This document shows positions 1 to 10,493 of a DNA stretch of 64,000 nt, piece after piece (positions within the stretch are counted from its first letter, which is position 1; the number at the start of each line of letters is the position of its first letter). Both the position numbers and the translations under genes were made by a program. The DNA is taken from assembly GCA_007449985.2 (NCBI GenBank), contig VIIQ02000688.1, positions 248,001 through 312,000 of the forward strand. The letters are read 5' to 3'. Source of the DNA: Desmodesmus armatus. Lineage: Eukaryota > Chlorophyta > Chlorophyceae > Sphaeropleales > Scenedesmaceae. The notes beneath the pieces are model-generated. The model worked only from the letters and a program-made list of their open reading frames with translations. It was not told where the DNA came from and did not search any database.

Positions 1-89
1 TGCAGCGTGTAGACGGCGACGAGGGTGGGCAAGGGTACCCGGCATCACCACATCTCCCAGCAGCTGCTGGACCAGCGCCTGCCAGCAAG

Positions 90-2952
90 ATGAGCGGCAA
101 AGTAATCAAAAACAAGAAGCCTCTCTATGTTGAGGTAAGCAGCAGGGATGTAGCGCTGGCAGCGAAACCCCAACGCTTGCAGGTCACTGAAGGCAGTGAG
201 GTCATGCAGGCCCTAGTGCAAGGGTGTGCAGAGGTGTATGAAGTTTGCCAAACATGCATATTTTTGCATCACTGCACCTCGCAGGACAAGCGCTCGTTCT
301 ACGAGCAGTTTGCAGACCTCAAGGGGAGCACTGACCTCAGCGTGCTGGACAGTGCCTACCCCAAGCCCAGCCTGGCAGCAATGGCCAAGGCACCCACAGC
401 ACAGCAGGTGCCCTTGTCAGATGTCACAACCTGCAAAGTGCAGAGGCCGCTGCTGGCAGCAGTGCCCAAGACGATGACACCTGAGCAGGCGGAGTACGTG
501 CAAAGCTTCAATTTTTTCTGGCGCCAAGTGGGCTTTGTGCTGGTGCACGGCATCTTTTTCTCTGTGAGTCATTCTGGCGCTCTGTGAGTCATTTTGGCGC
601 TTGCTAACAATGACATGATGCAGCAGTAACAGCTGCAGGACAGGCGTAGCTGGTGCAAATTGTATGCAAGGCAGCGATGCGGGCCGGATCCGGCCCCCGG
701 TCCATACTGGGAGAAGCAAGTGCACAGGAAGCCTCTATGCCGCTTGCTGCCTTCCACAAGTCCTCAACCTGCCTGGTCATGTCCCCAAAGTCTCACTTAG
801 GCAGGGCTGCTGCAGTAATCAACTTGCACACACGTGTCTGTGGTGCAGAGCTGCTGGTTCACATTCGACAAGACCTACTTCTCCATCGGCGTGCTGGCCT
901 GGGTGCTCCAGATCTGCTTTGGCATCAACATGTGCTACCACAGGTGTGTGGCACTGACGGCATGCATTTCCACACCATGGAATGCAGCCCAGTCAGCAGC
1001 GAAGGATCTTTTCCATGTTTTCCTGCGCGCGCCTAATCAGCACAACTGCACCGGCATGACTAAGCAGCAGTGAGAAACACTGCCGATGCTACTTGGTACT
1101 GGCGCATTTGCAAGATCTGATGGCATGGCCTGCTGCAGATTTCACACTGGTCTCAGCCCATGGCGGTGCAGCAGTGTGTCAGCAGAGGGCGGCTGCTTGT
1201 ACAGCAGTGACAGCATCCAGCAGCTGCTGATGCTGGCTCCCCTTGTGTGCATCTCTGTATCGCAGGCTGCTGGCGCACCGCTCCTTCAAGACGTACCCCA
1301 TCATCGAGTACATCTTGTCCTACTTTGCCCTGCACTCGATGCAGGGACCTCCTCTGGAGTGGGTCAGCAACCACAGGTAGCTAGCTGCCGCTGTGGCTGT
1401 GAGCAGGGTGATAATAGAGATCTTGAATGGTGCTTGAAGGGCAAAACATCATGGTTCACACAGCCACAAACAGCCGCAGCTGCACCTTGAGTGCGGTCTC
1501 AGTGCCCAAACAGCCGTGCTGCTGTTCCACAATTGTACCACACCCCACCACTCGCAATATCACCGCAACCCTCCTGCTACACTCACCGTCATAACCGCAT
1601 CCCGACATGCCTCCCCACCGCAGGTTCCACCACTTGCACTGCGACACCCCCTGGACCTCCACTCTCCCTACGAGGGCTTCTATCATGCCCACATGGGCTG
1701 GCTGTTCCGTGGTGCTGACGTGGAGAGGCCTCTGCTGGACAGGAGCAACGTGAAGGACCTGGCCCAGCACGCCTTCTACAGGTGGATGGAGCACACATGG
1801 GTGGCGCACATGCTGGGACGCTTCTTCCTCACATGGGTGAGTGGCGATGCATGGGAACAGGGTGCTGTCGAGTGCAAGATGCATGTCACTGGCTTGTCGT
1901 GCACTGGCTTGTCGTGCTCTATAAGAGTTTGCATAGAGAAAAGAGGGGCTGAGGAAGGGCCTGGCGCTTGCTTCCGACAGGGGTGCAATTGAAATGCCGC
2001 AATTCAGCATCTGCATCCCTTGCAACCAAACCCAGTGCAGATGCAGCAGAGTGCTCAGGTCACTCATTCCATTCAGAAGCTCATATCACAGTACGCCGCT
2101 GTTTGCAACAGTCAACAACCTTCAGACTCGTGACCTACCTCTGCAATGCTTGACGGTAGCACATGTGTTTGCTGAATGGTGCGCAGGCCGTGTTTGGCTG
2201 GGGTGCTGTGGTGTGGACCAACGCCTTCCCCATCCTGATTGGCTGGCACTTCATCTTCCTGGTCAACAGCGCCTGCCACCTGTGGGGCCGCCAGCCTTAT
2301 GACGCAGGTGCGCATGCATCTAGGGTTGTAGGGTGCTGGGGTTGTAGGGGTTGGCCATGTTGCAAAGCATGACCAGTGACAACACGTGTGCAGGCCTTGC
2401 TGACAGAGGAGTGTGACTTAGTGCTGGTAGCAACGGCAGCATACTAGGTCCCAGTAGCAGGGTTGGTAGCAGCACGGCTGTTGCAGACTGCAACAGCTGC
2501 TTGGCACAACAGCAGCAGTTGCTGCAAGCGCAAGATCCCAGCAACCAATCAGCGGGCGTTCCTGCACAACACTCGCGCATCCATGCAGCGCAAGCAAGCT
2601 GCAGGTGCTGCCAACACTGAGCACGAGCATCTCTGGCAGGCCGTATCCTGCATGCATGTGACAGCCAACACGGTGTGCTGAACCTCCTTTCTTTGCTCTT
2701 GTTGATCCTGCAGGAGACCTGTCCCGCAACAACTGGTGGGTTGCTGCCCTGGCCTTTGGTGAGGGCTGGCACAACTCCCACCACGCCTTTGCACACTCAG
2801 CACGCCATGGTCTGGAGTGGTACGAGATCGACATCTGCTACTACTGCATCTGTGCGTTGGAGGCTGCAGGACTGGCGTGGGACATCAGGGTTCCTACAGA
2901 GGCAGAGAAAGAGCGTAAGAGGCAGCCAGACCAGAAGCAGAAGGTCTGGTAG
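90..2952 (+). CDS. Acyl-lipid fatty-acid desaturase, ADS/FAD5-like, seven exons, one frameshift
   Basis: Membrane di-iron desaturase that would put a double bond into a glycerolipid-bound or CoA-bound acyl chain, most like the plant ADS/FAD5 group. Exons: 90-134, 285-563, 849-943, 1266-1376, 1624-1836, 2187-2307, 2714-2952, all with GT-AG introns; about 367 residues. Histidine boxes are visible: [10 protein letters not shown] (H-x4-H, spanning exons 3 and 4), [10 protein letters not shown] (H-x2-HH, exons 4 and 5) and GWHNSHHAF (H-x2-HH, exon 7). Hydrophobic segments lie before the first box and in exon 6. The frame stays open to position 3, so the true start, perhaps with a plastid transit peptide, may lie outside the window. 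Exon 5 carries a one-base deletion in the C run at 1647-1651: [10 protein letters not shown] is in one frame and the following [10 protein letters not shown] in the next. This is either an assembly error or a real lesion. Family assignment is firm; the exact regiospecificity is not. Confidence 0.93.
564..603 (+). repeat. 20-bp tandem duplication containing a splice donor
   Basis: Two near-identical 20-bp units (564-583, 584-603) begin with GTGAGTCATT. The first starts exactly at the donor of intron 2 of the desaturase, so the donor motif is present twice, in different phases. Only the first keeps the reading frame clean. Confidence 0.8.
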
Positions 2953-4792
2953 GCGGCGACTACAGGCCGTATGACGCAGGATGCTTGATCGGTTGGGTAC
3001 ATCTGTGTGTGTGTGTTGTTTGTATGTATGTATGTATGTGTGTATGTACACTTGTGTGTAGTGTGTGCAGTTTTTTTTGGGGGGGGGGGGAGGTTTTGAC
3101 TGAGCAGTACCACTGCGCTTGCTGCCATATCGTGCGCACGCATGTGAGACGAGGCTGACGGCTGCGGTGTGTGTTTTGGTGGTACCTTGCTCTCAAGCCC
3201 TGGGATCGGCATGGTGTCAACGTCGGCCCAGACAGATGCTTCAACAGATGCAGTGGGGATTTCCATGTGTTAATGTTCTTCTTCATTGGCAGGTTGTGCT
3301 GGCGGACTTTGCAGCAGTGTGCTCAAAGCATGTTCAGTTCAGCGTGCGCAGGCTGTCTTGATGGTATATCTGGGTGTGGGGTGTGCGGTGGCGTCTGTGC
3401 AGTGCTTGCTGCTAGATCGTGGGCATGCAGGTGAGACGAGGCTGACGGCCGCGGTGTGTCTTTTGTGGTGGTACCTTGCTCCTACGCCCTGGGATCGGGA
3501 TGGCGTCAACAGACGTCGGCCAAGAAAGATGCTGCAACAGCTGCGGTGGGATTTGATGTGTGCATCAGCAGGTTGTGCTTGCGGACTTTGCAGCAGTGTG
3601 CTCAAAGCATGTTCAGTTCAGTGCGTGTAGGCTGTTGTGATGGTATGTGTGGGTGTGCGTTGTGCGATAGTGTCTGTGCAGTTCAATCATAGCTTCTTGA
3701 AGGAGAAATAGTGCCAAGCATGTCCTGTGTCATGTGGTGTTGGCACCAACGCATGTTGGATCAAGTTTTTTTTGTGTTAGGTACTGTTGGATCAAGTTGG
3801 TTGCTTGGTGAGCCCTGCGTTTGGTGGTTCCTGCGTTTGCAGTCTGGCGTACCATACGATCCTTGCTGGTTGGTAGCTACCAGGCTGCCACCCACCGTGT
3901 TGTGGTTGAACCCCTTCTTGCAAGCAAGCAGTTCATGTATGAGTCATCGCTTCAACAGCCCCATGCCCACCTGGCATGGGCCTGCAGCATGGACGCCATT
4001 GCCATGTTGGTGTTGGTTTGCTGCTCTCAAATCATGCCTTGCTGTTGTCAGTGATGCCTTGCTGTTGGCATCGTATTCAAGTAAGTTGGTCAAGCTGTGA
4101 TCCTGTCAGCAGCAGGTCCATCTCTTTGAGGTGTCTGCTAGGACAGATGCAGCGGCGTTCCCTGGTGCCCTGTGGAGTTGTGCTGGGTGCAGTAGTAGGT
4201 AATGTGCGCACACACCACACGGTTTGCTTGTTGCGTTACTAGCAGCTGGAAGTATCACAGTTGATGTGAACAGCACCTGGTGTTGACAACACCACATCAA
4301 TGATTTGTGGTTGTAGGGAGTTGAGGTCGTGGTGCTGGGGTGATCATGAGGTTTGGGGAGATCATGAGTGGTGATGACCGTCAGCACAGACAAGCTTGCA
4401 ACTGTGTGTGCACGACAGACGCTGCCAGTACCCTGGAAGCTGGGTACTGGATGCCACCACCACCCAGCCCAGCTGGGCAAGTTGCCGCGTCCCACTAGTG
4501 GGCCAGTACTGGCCCTGCCGGATAAGACGAATACATCAAGTTACGGTGTGGCACGGACCCGGTGCCCTGAACGGGTTGCAAAATCAGGCCTGAGACCCTA
4601 CCAAGCTTGCATTCAATTCATTAGCAAAGCTGTGCAGCATGCAGCTGTACCGTGCAGCGCGGCTGTGTGCACTGCAACAGTGTGCAGGGTGCGGCAATGC
4701 ATCCCTGCCAGGGTGAAAAGGGTTGATGGGCCTGACAACCCAGCAAATGGTTCCTGCGGGCTGTTCTTCTCTCTATCGGGTTCTGCCTGCAG
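2953..4792. other. Non-coding stretch downstream of the desaturase
   Basis: No convincing coding region. It holds the desaturase 3' flank with a TG/TATG microsatellite (about 3000-3060), a run of G (about 3079-3090), and a tandem duplication (3115-3680). The reading frames here have no recognisable domains and are broken by stops in both duplicated units. Confidence 0.6.
3115..3680 (+). repeat. About 280-bp tandem duplication
   Basis: Two diverged head-to-tail units, about 3115-3399 and 3400-3680. Shared landmarks are GTGAGACGAGGCTGACGG, CCTGGGATCGG and GTGCTCAAAGCATGTTCAG, in the same order and similar spacing. Unit 2 has lost about 25 bp near the middle. No coding potential shared by the two units; likely a local duplication in the desaturase 3' flank. 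Confidence 0.8.
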
Positions 4793-4907
4793 GTATTGCT
4801 CTTGTGAGTGTCAGGCGGCACACAGGCAGCAGCACAAGGAGCTGTGCAGTAGGCTGGCGCAGGCAGCAGCGGCAGCAAGGCAGAGGCAAACTATGTACGG
4901 GGAGTGA
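4793..4907 (+). pseudogene. Orphan MYND zinc-finger terminal exon
   Basis: A stand-alone copy of the last exon of the MYND gene seen in full at 54293-59874. After a CTGCCTGCAG acceptor it encodes YCSCECQAAHRQQHKELC followed by an Ala-rich tail and a stop at 4905-4907. This is the second half of a MYND finger (C-x3-C-x3-H-x3-H-x3-C). The intron tail just upstream also resembles that of the intact gene. The preceding exon, with the first four cysteines, is not found between here and the desaturase, so this looks like a duplicated 3' remnant. An expressed gene with an unseen 5' part cannot be excluded. Confidence 0.6.
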
Positions 4908-5918
4908 CAAGCACCTGCCTGCTCAGGGTGTGCAGAGCCTCTGCTTCGGAAGCAGCAATGAGGGCAGCCGTGGATGTTGAAGCAGTTTGTTTTGACAGCA
5001 CCAGCCTGGTGGGAATTTGAAATTGTGTTTGTCAACCACCTTCTCACCCAGCAGTGCTGCCCTGCGAGTGCATGCTGCTTACAGTTCTGCCGAGTTGGGT
5101 CCCTCCAGCCTGCATACATTCCTGAGCTGTACAATAGCCTATCCCAGTGGGGAGCATGTAGCTCAATGCTTCAATTGCGGTGCTGGGAGGCATGAATGGC
5201 AGAAAAGTGGTGCATTGGTGCCTATGTCAAACACAGCGCCCTACCGTCAAGGCGCATCACAGTGCACTGCCTGGTAGGTCTTTCCCGATGCGGAGCAAGT
5301 GAACTGCTGGCGTGGTGGTGGCCAAGAGCTGACCAAGGACGGCGGTGGTGTTTGCAACTGATGCAATGACGGTCGGACAGCGTTGCAATTGCTGTGAGCT
5401 GTAATAGTGATGCGCTGCCAGGCAGACGAAGGCATATCTGTGCTGAAGCGCCAGCAGGCATGTGTAGCAGCAGCAGCACTAGATTCCTGACTACTGAAGG
5501 TGTGTGGCACTTGCTGCTTTTTGAGCTGTGGAGCACCGATGACCAGGCTGTTGCACGTTTGACCAAGGTTGTCATGCCAACCATCTCAGCGCGCAGAGCG
5601 CAAGCTTCCTCGCCATGCACTCACTTACCACACGCAGTCATTCATTGTCACAACCTAATCAACAGATCGTACCAGCCAACACGTCGCAAACATCGAATAA
5701 CAAGGCTTCGGTCGTGCTCCTTTGGCGTGTCGCTGCGGAACCGCCTTGTCAGGTGAATGGTTGTTGATAAGCTCCCGCGCTGCAAACGATACAGCACTTG
5801 CGGGTTGCGGCAGCATTGGCAATGCAACAGCAGCAGCATGCAGTCCAAGGTGGGGCATGAGGCATGCATGTCTCCGGTGCTGAGCTGCATTGCAACCGCG
5901 TGGTTCTGTAAGTGCAGG
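4908..5918. other. No gene recognised
   Basis: Intergenic between the orphan MYND exon and the F-box/LRR gene. Short open frames on both strands lack recognisable domains. An open frame upstream of and continuous with the F-box/LRR gene reaches back to 5757, so part of this stretch may be its 5' coding or leader sequence. Confidence 0.5.
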
Positions 5919-7853
5919 ATGGATGGCATTGAGGTCGTCTCGCTGCTGGATTTGCCAGATCCCTGTTTGCTGGCTATTGCGCGCTGCTGTGCCGATGACA
6001 TCCGCAGCTTGTGCAACGCTGCCAAGGCGCACAGCAGGCTTCACACGGCAGCAACAGTAGCTCTCAGCAGCATCAGCATCACAGTGAGCAATCAGCAGCA
6101 GCTTCAGTGTCTGAGAAGTTATCTGGCCAGCCACTCTTCGGAGGTCACCTCTTTGAATGTGCAGCAGGCAGGCAGCCGCTGCGGCAGCATAGACCTACCT
6201 TGGTGTGAGCTCCCAGAAGGCTTGAAGCTGCACAGCCTGCAGCTTGCTGGCTGGTCTTTGGAGCTTTCAGACGAGGGGGCTGCGAGTGGCAGGGAGGTGC
6301 TGCCTGAAGGGCCGCACCTCACAAAACTGTGCCTCACTGATTGCACCTCTGAGTACGGCATCGACTCAGCACTGGCGAAGTTGCCCAGCCTGCAGCACCT
6401 CAGCATTGAGCGTCAGTACTCTTGGTTTGCAGATGGGGACGTGCCCATGGCTGGTGTCACGCGGCCTGTGGCTTTGCAGTTACTGCAGCACCTTACCTTT
6501 CTGAAACTGAGGAGCTGGATGACATCATACTTCAGCGGCCTGCAGTTCCTACAGCACCTCACAAACCTGAAGAGCCTCAGCTTGGCGGTAGGGAAGCACA
6601 GCATCACAGCCAGCATGCTGTCAGACATGAAGCAGCTGACGCGCTTGAAGCTTGATCATAATGCAACCGCCGAGCTAGGGTTTGCTGCATTGGCACACCT
6701 GCCACAGCTGCAGCATGTACAATTACGTGTCGGTAACCTCAACTCGGAGACAGAGCCCTTAGTCATTGCTGAAGCCCTCTCAGGGTTGCAGCCCCTGACA
6801 CAGCTGACATATCTGAGTTTCAGCATTATGGGCAGGCACCCACAGGGCCCCTGGCAGCAGCAGCAGCAGCAGCAGTAGACACAGCATACGCGGCACTGAC
6901 AGCCAGCAGCAAGCTACAACATCTGGAGGTGCATGCCGACGACGCAATGTCTGCAGATGCATGGAGCCACCTGCTGCCAGCTGGCCGGCAACTACCCCAC
7001 CTTCGGGTGCTGCTTGATAGTGCACGGCATGGGTCCTACCAGCCATGGGGCTGTGCACATGTGTCACGCCTTGTCAGCTGCTGCCCTGCTCTGTTCCATC
7101 TGTCAGTCGGCGCAGATTGCAGTGCGCAACAACTGTCACAGCTATCAAGCTTGACATGCCTGCGTGACCTTGCAGTGGGAGTGGCTGGTTGCCGGTGGGG
7201 TCACCGCCACGGTGGCGGTCAGTGGCAACCCTACAAGCCAGTGGCCGAGATGGCAGCATTGGCGCAGCTGACAGCATTGCAGGGTCTGTCACTGTTTACC
7301 TCCTGCAGCCTAGACAGCTTGGTGCCACTCACCCAACTCAAGCAGCTGAAGTCCCTCACTGTCAGGCATGACTACAACAACAAGCTTCAGGTGGGTGTGT
7401 TGTTGCAATAGGTGCCGCCAAATGTTGGCCTGGCAGGCTGAGTCTGCTGAGGCAGGATTAGTCATGTGTGGGCGGGCTTGTGCAGGCCATGCTTTGGCTG
7501 TCGAAGTTGCCGATGCTGTCACAGCATTCAAGCATTGATGCAAAGGGACTTGGGCTTACCTCTATTAACCTGGTAATCACGTCAGCCTGAGGTTTGACAT
7601 GCAATTGGATTGCACTGCCCTCTTACATCGCTGCTGACTGTGTTGTTTGTGTGTTTTGCACAACGCCACTGCTTTGCAGGTGAACGTCGACGAAGGTGCC
7701 TCCAGCACCACTCGTGGGGGCCCCCCAGAGTCTGTGTGGCCCCTTGTGCTTCAACACCTCATGGAGCATGGCACACCCCAGGAGGCACAGGCAGCGCATG
7801 CAGCACAGGATGCACACTTGTTATCGTACCTACTAGGATCAACAGCACTCTGA
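5919..7853 (+). CDS. F-box-like leucine-rich-repeat protein, two exons, one frameshift
   Basis: The N-terminus (LLDLPDPCLLAIARCCADDI) has the spacing of an F-box, the Skp1-binding module of SCF ubiquitin ligases. It is followed by roughly ten irregular leucine-rich repeats of the type LxxLxxLxLxxC/N. I choose ATG 5919 because it directly precedes the F-box-like segment; an in-frame start-type codon exists at 5757. Exon 1 runs 5919-7390 and exon 2 7680-7853, with phase 0 across a GT-AG intron, giving about 548 residues. The frame breaks at the CCCC/CAG stretch 6847-6873: one frame ends in poly-Gln and a stop, while the conserved repeats resume in another frame as poly-Ala followed by VDTAYAALTASS. 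One extra C would restore a single frame. Role as a substrate-recruiting subunit is inferred from architecture only. Confidence 0.72.
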
Positions 7854-8921
7854 GCTGCCTCAAGCCCTGCCGTACGTCGCATAGGCAGCACATCAGGCAC
7901 ATGCAGCACAGCACACTGCTGAGCACAGGCCACCCTTCAGGCACAGCCGCTGTTCTGAGCACATGCATCATAGGCAGCATGTGGATCAGGCTAGGGAGCC
8001 AGCCGATGTGCATGCCCAGGAGGGCTTTCAAGTTTGCTGCCGGAGGCTTGTGCTGCAGCATAGCCGAATGTTTTGTGGCTGTCTTGGTTTATCATATATC
8101 GGGGGTATCAGGGAGCCTGACCTTTTAGTCGGGGAGCGTGTGTTCAGCTGAAGGGTGAGACTCAGCGGCTGGTGGCCACCATGGTGGGGGCTGCTGTTGT
8201 AGCCACGTAATGGTACCAATTCAGACGCTGTCTGATGTTTGACTCATCGGATGTATCTATGTGTGAGCGTGAGTTGTAAAGTTGAAGTTGCCGCAACTTC
8301 ACGGTGGTGTGATGTACACCCTACATGAATATCCAACGTCCGTGCGTGGACTGTTCCTGCTGTATTGTATGTACCAACTGTTCCATATAGCCACCTTCTA
8401 CACAAAGCCAGCACAAGGAGCCCTTGCACTCAAAACACGCATCATGCAGTTGACGCTCGTGGATATCACTGCATGTACCTCTACCAAGTAGCTGTCAATC
8501 TGATCAGCAACAACCTTGGAATGGCCAAATGCATGCGGGCATGCCAAGCCAATCAGTTGAATAACAGAGGAGAATGCAGGCATAAGCAGACCAACAGGGG
8601 GTTAGGTGGTAGTACCCGTACACGTCCCACATCACAAGCAGCTTCAACCCTGCCTCAAGCAGCTTCAACCCGGCAGGCGGCCTCAAGCACTCTTGGTGTT
8701 GAGCCGGCGCGGCTGGGTATGCCGCCCCAGTACAGCGCACGCCGGGCCCACCAACCTCACGTGGCTGCACATCAAGAGGATACATGTCCGCACAGCGACA
8801 ATTCATACTAGTATGAATTGTACTGCCACTATCTACCATGATCGGGCCCCGACAGTGTCCAATGCACAGGTCCAAGCTCAACTGTCCAGGACCGGCACGG
8901 CATATGTGGCTTGAAGCACTC
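7854..8921. other. No gene recognised
   Basis: Convergent intergenic region between the F-box/LRR gene (+) and the 3' end of the interrupted MYND copy (-). Short open frames only, none with a recognisable domain, and no clear repeat family member. Confidence 0.5.
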
Positions 8922-9030
8922 CTATTTCTGCTGCTCAGCTGTGCGCGCCGCTGCTGCTGCCTGTGCTAGCCTGGCACACAGCCCCTTGTGCTGCTGCCTG
9001 TGAGCTGCCTGACACTCACGAGAGCAGTAT
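8922..9030 (-). pseudogene. MYND-copy fragment: terminal zinc-finger exon
   Basis: Encodes RYCSRECQAAHRQQHKGLC, then ARLAQAAAAARTAEQQK and a stop (8922-8924). The acceptor CTGCAG is at 9031-9036 on the minus strand. The leading two bases complete the AG/A codon from the previous exon, as in the intact gene. Confidence 0.85.
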
Positions 9031-9357
9031 CTGCAGGCAGCAGCAGGCGGCATCTACCATCAGCAATCGCAGTATCATGATCAAGTCACCCAAACCATGC
9101 ACCAGTGGCAGCGGCGTCGGCATCGGCATGGCTCAACAAAAATGTTGACTCACGGCATAATGCATCATGCAAGTCTGCTAAACACCAGTGAAACCAAGAT
9201 GATCACAGGGACAAACTTGGCAAGGTCATCAGGCTACAAGAGCAATAGGATGGTGCATCATCTACCCTGCGTCACTACATGGTGAATCTTGATTCACCAG
9301 GACCAGGATGTTCACCAGACATAATGTTATGTCTGCACCTTTTTGAGAACTCCTCAC

Positions 9358-9851
9358 CTTGCTGTCGTCACAAGTGCCCCCTCAGATGGCACTGTTGCCG
9401 CCACTCCAGCCTGCAGCCCCAGGCACCCTCCGCACACACAGCCCTTACCCCGCACCAGAGCAAAGCACGCACTAACCCCGCTCATGTTGGTGCAGCGGGG
9501 GTTGCTGCAGCAGGCGCTGCTGGGCACAGCAGCACACAGCGCCTCACCCGCGGCAACCAGCAATGTTGGCAGTGACAGGAAGCAAGGAGTTGCAGGCACT
9601 GACAGCGGGTCGACCCCTTGTTGCTGATAAGGTGCAAGGGCTATCTTGACAGATGCCATTGCTGCCTTCAGTGTGCATTCAGCTACACCCATCCCAGCAA
9701 GCAGCCAGTCCCCGAGTGGCTGCTGCTGCTGCTGCTGGTCATGACCACGTTGCTGCACGGCATCGCCTGCGCTGCCTGTAGCACAACTCCTATCCCAGTC
9801 GCCGCTGCTACTGCTGCTGCTGCTGTTTGTCTCATTTTGCCCATTATGCAT
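9358..9851 (-). pseudogene. MYND-copy fragment: 3' end of the large exon
   Basis: Encodes a Ser-rich linker, then residues matching the last 130 of the intact gene's large exon. It includes the first half of the MYND finger (CCSNPRCTN and GKGCVCGGCLG). The exon ends in AAG with donor GTGAGG. Its upstream end at about 9851-9856 abuts the CAGT-repeat tail of non-LTR fragment N0. Confidence 0.85.
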
Positions 9852-9856
9852 CTGCC

Positions 9857-10010
9857 TGTTGTCAGTCAGTCAGTCAGTGTTCGTTACAAAGAGGCCGCAA
9901 GGACCCAGCCAACCCGATGCAAGCCCCGGGACCCAATCCATGTCCCGCCCTTGTAACTCAAGGCGCCACCAATCCTACTCAAGACAGCCCAACCACCTGT
10001 GGCACACAAG
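9857..10010 (-). mobile_element. Non-LTR element fragment N0 (3' end only)
   Basis: About 150 bp essentially identical to 12623-12771, the 3' end of element N. On the minus strand it ends with TTTGTAACGAACACTG followed by a CTGA-type tetranucleotide tail. It is either an independent 5'-truncated insertion or one half of a long direct duplication made when the Penelope-like element inserted. Confidence 0.75.
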
Positions 10011-10071
10011 CATGCACAGACGAACTTCCCACATTGTCTGTACAACCAGTGGGCTAACTTGATCCCACAGC

Positions 10072-10141
10072 GTCTGTACCCAATCCACAATACGCCTGCT
10101 GCCAGGGTCGCGGGTACTTCCCACATTGTCTGTACAACCAC
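10072..10141 (+). repeat. 5' pseudo-LTR copy of the Penelope-like element
   Basis: Begins with GTCTGTA, the sequence immediately 3' of the predicted ribozyme cleavage site in the downstream copy. It then follows that copy with a gap of about 20 bp before CAATACGCC. Confidence 0.7.
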
Positions 10142-10488
10142 TGCCCCGTAACAGGCGGCAAAACAGGCCTCAGCCCCGGCAGCAGCCCCGCCAGCAGCAG
10201 CACAACAGGCCACAGCAGCAGCAGCAGCACAGGCCACAGCCTGCTGGCAGGCAACAGCAACAGCAGCAGCAGCGCCGCCCACCCCGCAACAACAGCGGCG
10301 CCCCAAACGGCGCGGCGCCCCGGCAGCAGGCACAGCCGGGGCGCAGCCCTGCACGCCAGCCACAGCAGCAGCCCCGCCGCCCAGCCAACCCCGGCGCAGG
10401 AGCCGGGCGCACAAACGCCAACGCAAACTACAGGCGTACCGGCAGAGGCGGCAACAACGGCCCACAGGGCCGCCAGCCCTCCCGTTAA
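10126..10488 (+). CDS. Possible small basic Gln/Arg/Pro-rich ORF of the Penelope-like element
   Basis: 120 codons rich in Gln, Arg, Pro and Asn, with an RGG-like end (TGRGGNNGPQGR) typical of low-complexity RNA-binding tails. It ends six bases before the first possible start of the reverse transcriptase ORF, in a different frame. It could be a nucleic-acid-binding accessory protein, an N-terminal part of the polymerase separated by a frameshift, or a chance ORF in CAG-rich sequence. Confidence 0.35.
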   Translation: MSVQPLPRNRRQNRPQPRQQPRQQQHNRPQQQQQHRPQPAGRQQQQQQQRRPPRNNSGAPNGAAPRQQAQPGRSPARQPQQQPRRPANPGAGAGRTNANANYRRTGRGGNNGPQGRQPSR

Positions 10489-10493
10489 AGGGA

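Noticed and set aside
3171..3692. Overlapping ORFs in the tandem duplication after the desaturase
   Set aside because: Frames are not conserved between the two units, so the similarity is at DNA level only and not coding.
5160..5210. CFNCG-x4-H phrase suggestive of a CCHC zinc knuckle
   Set aside because: The last cysteine is missing and the surrounding frame has no gag-like or RT sequence.
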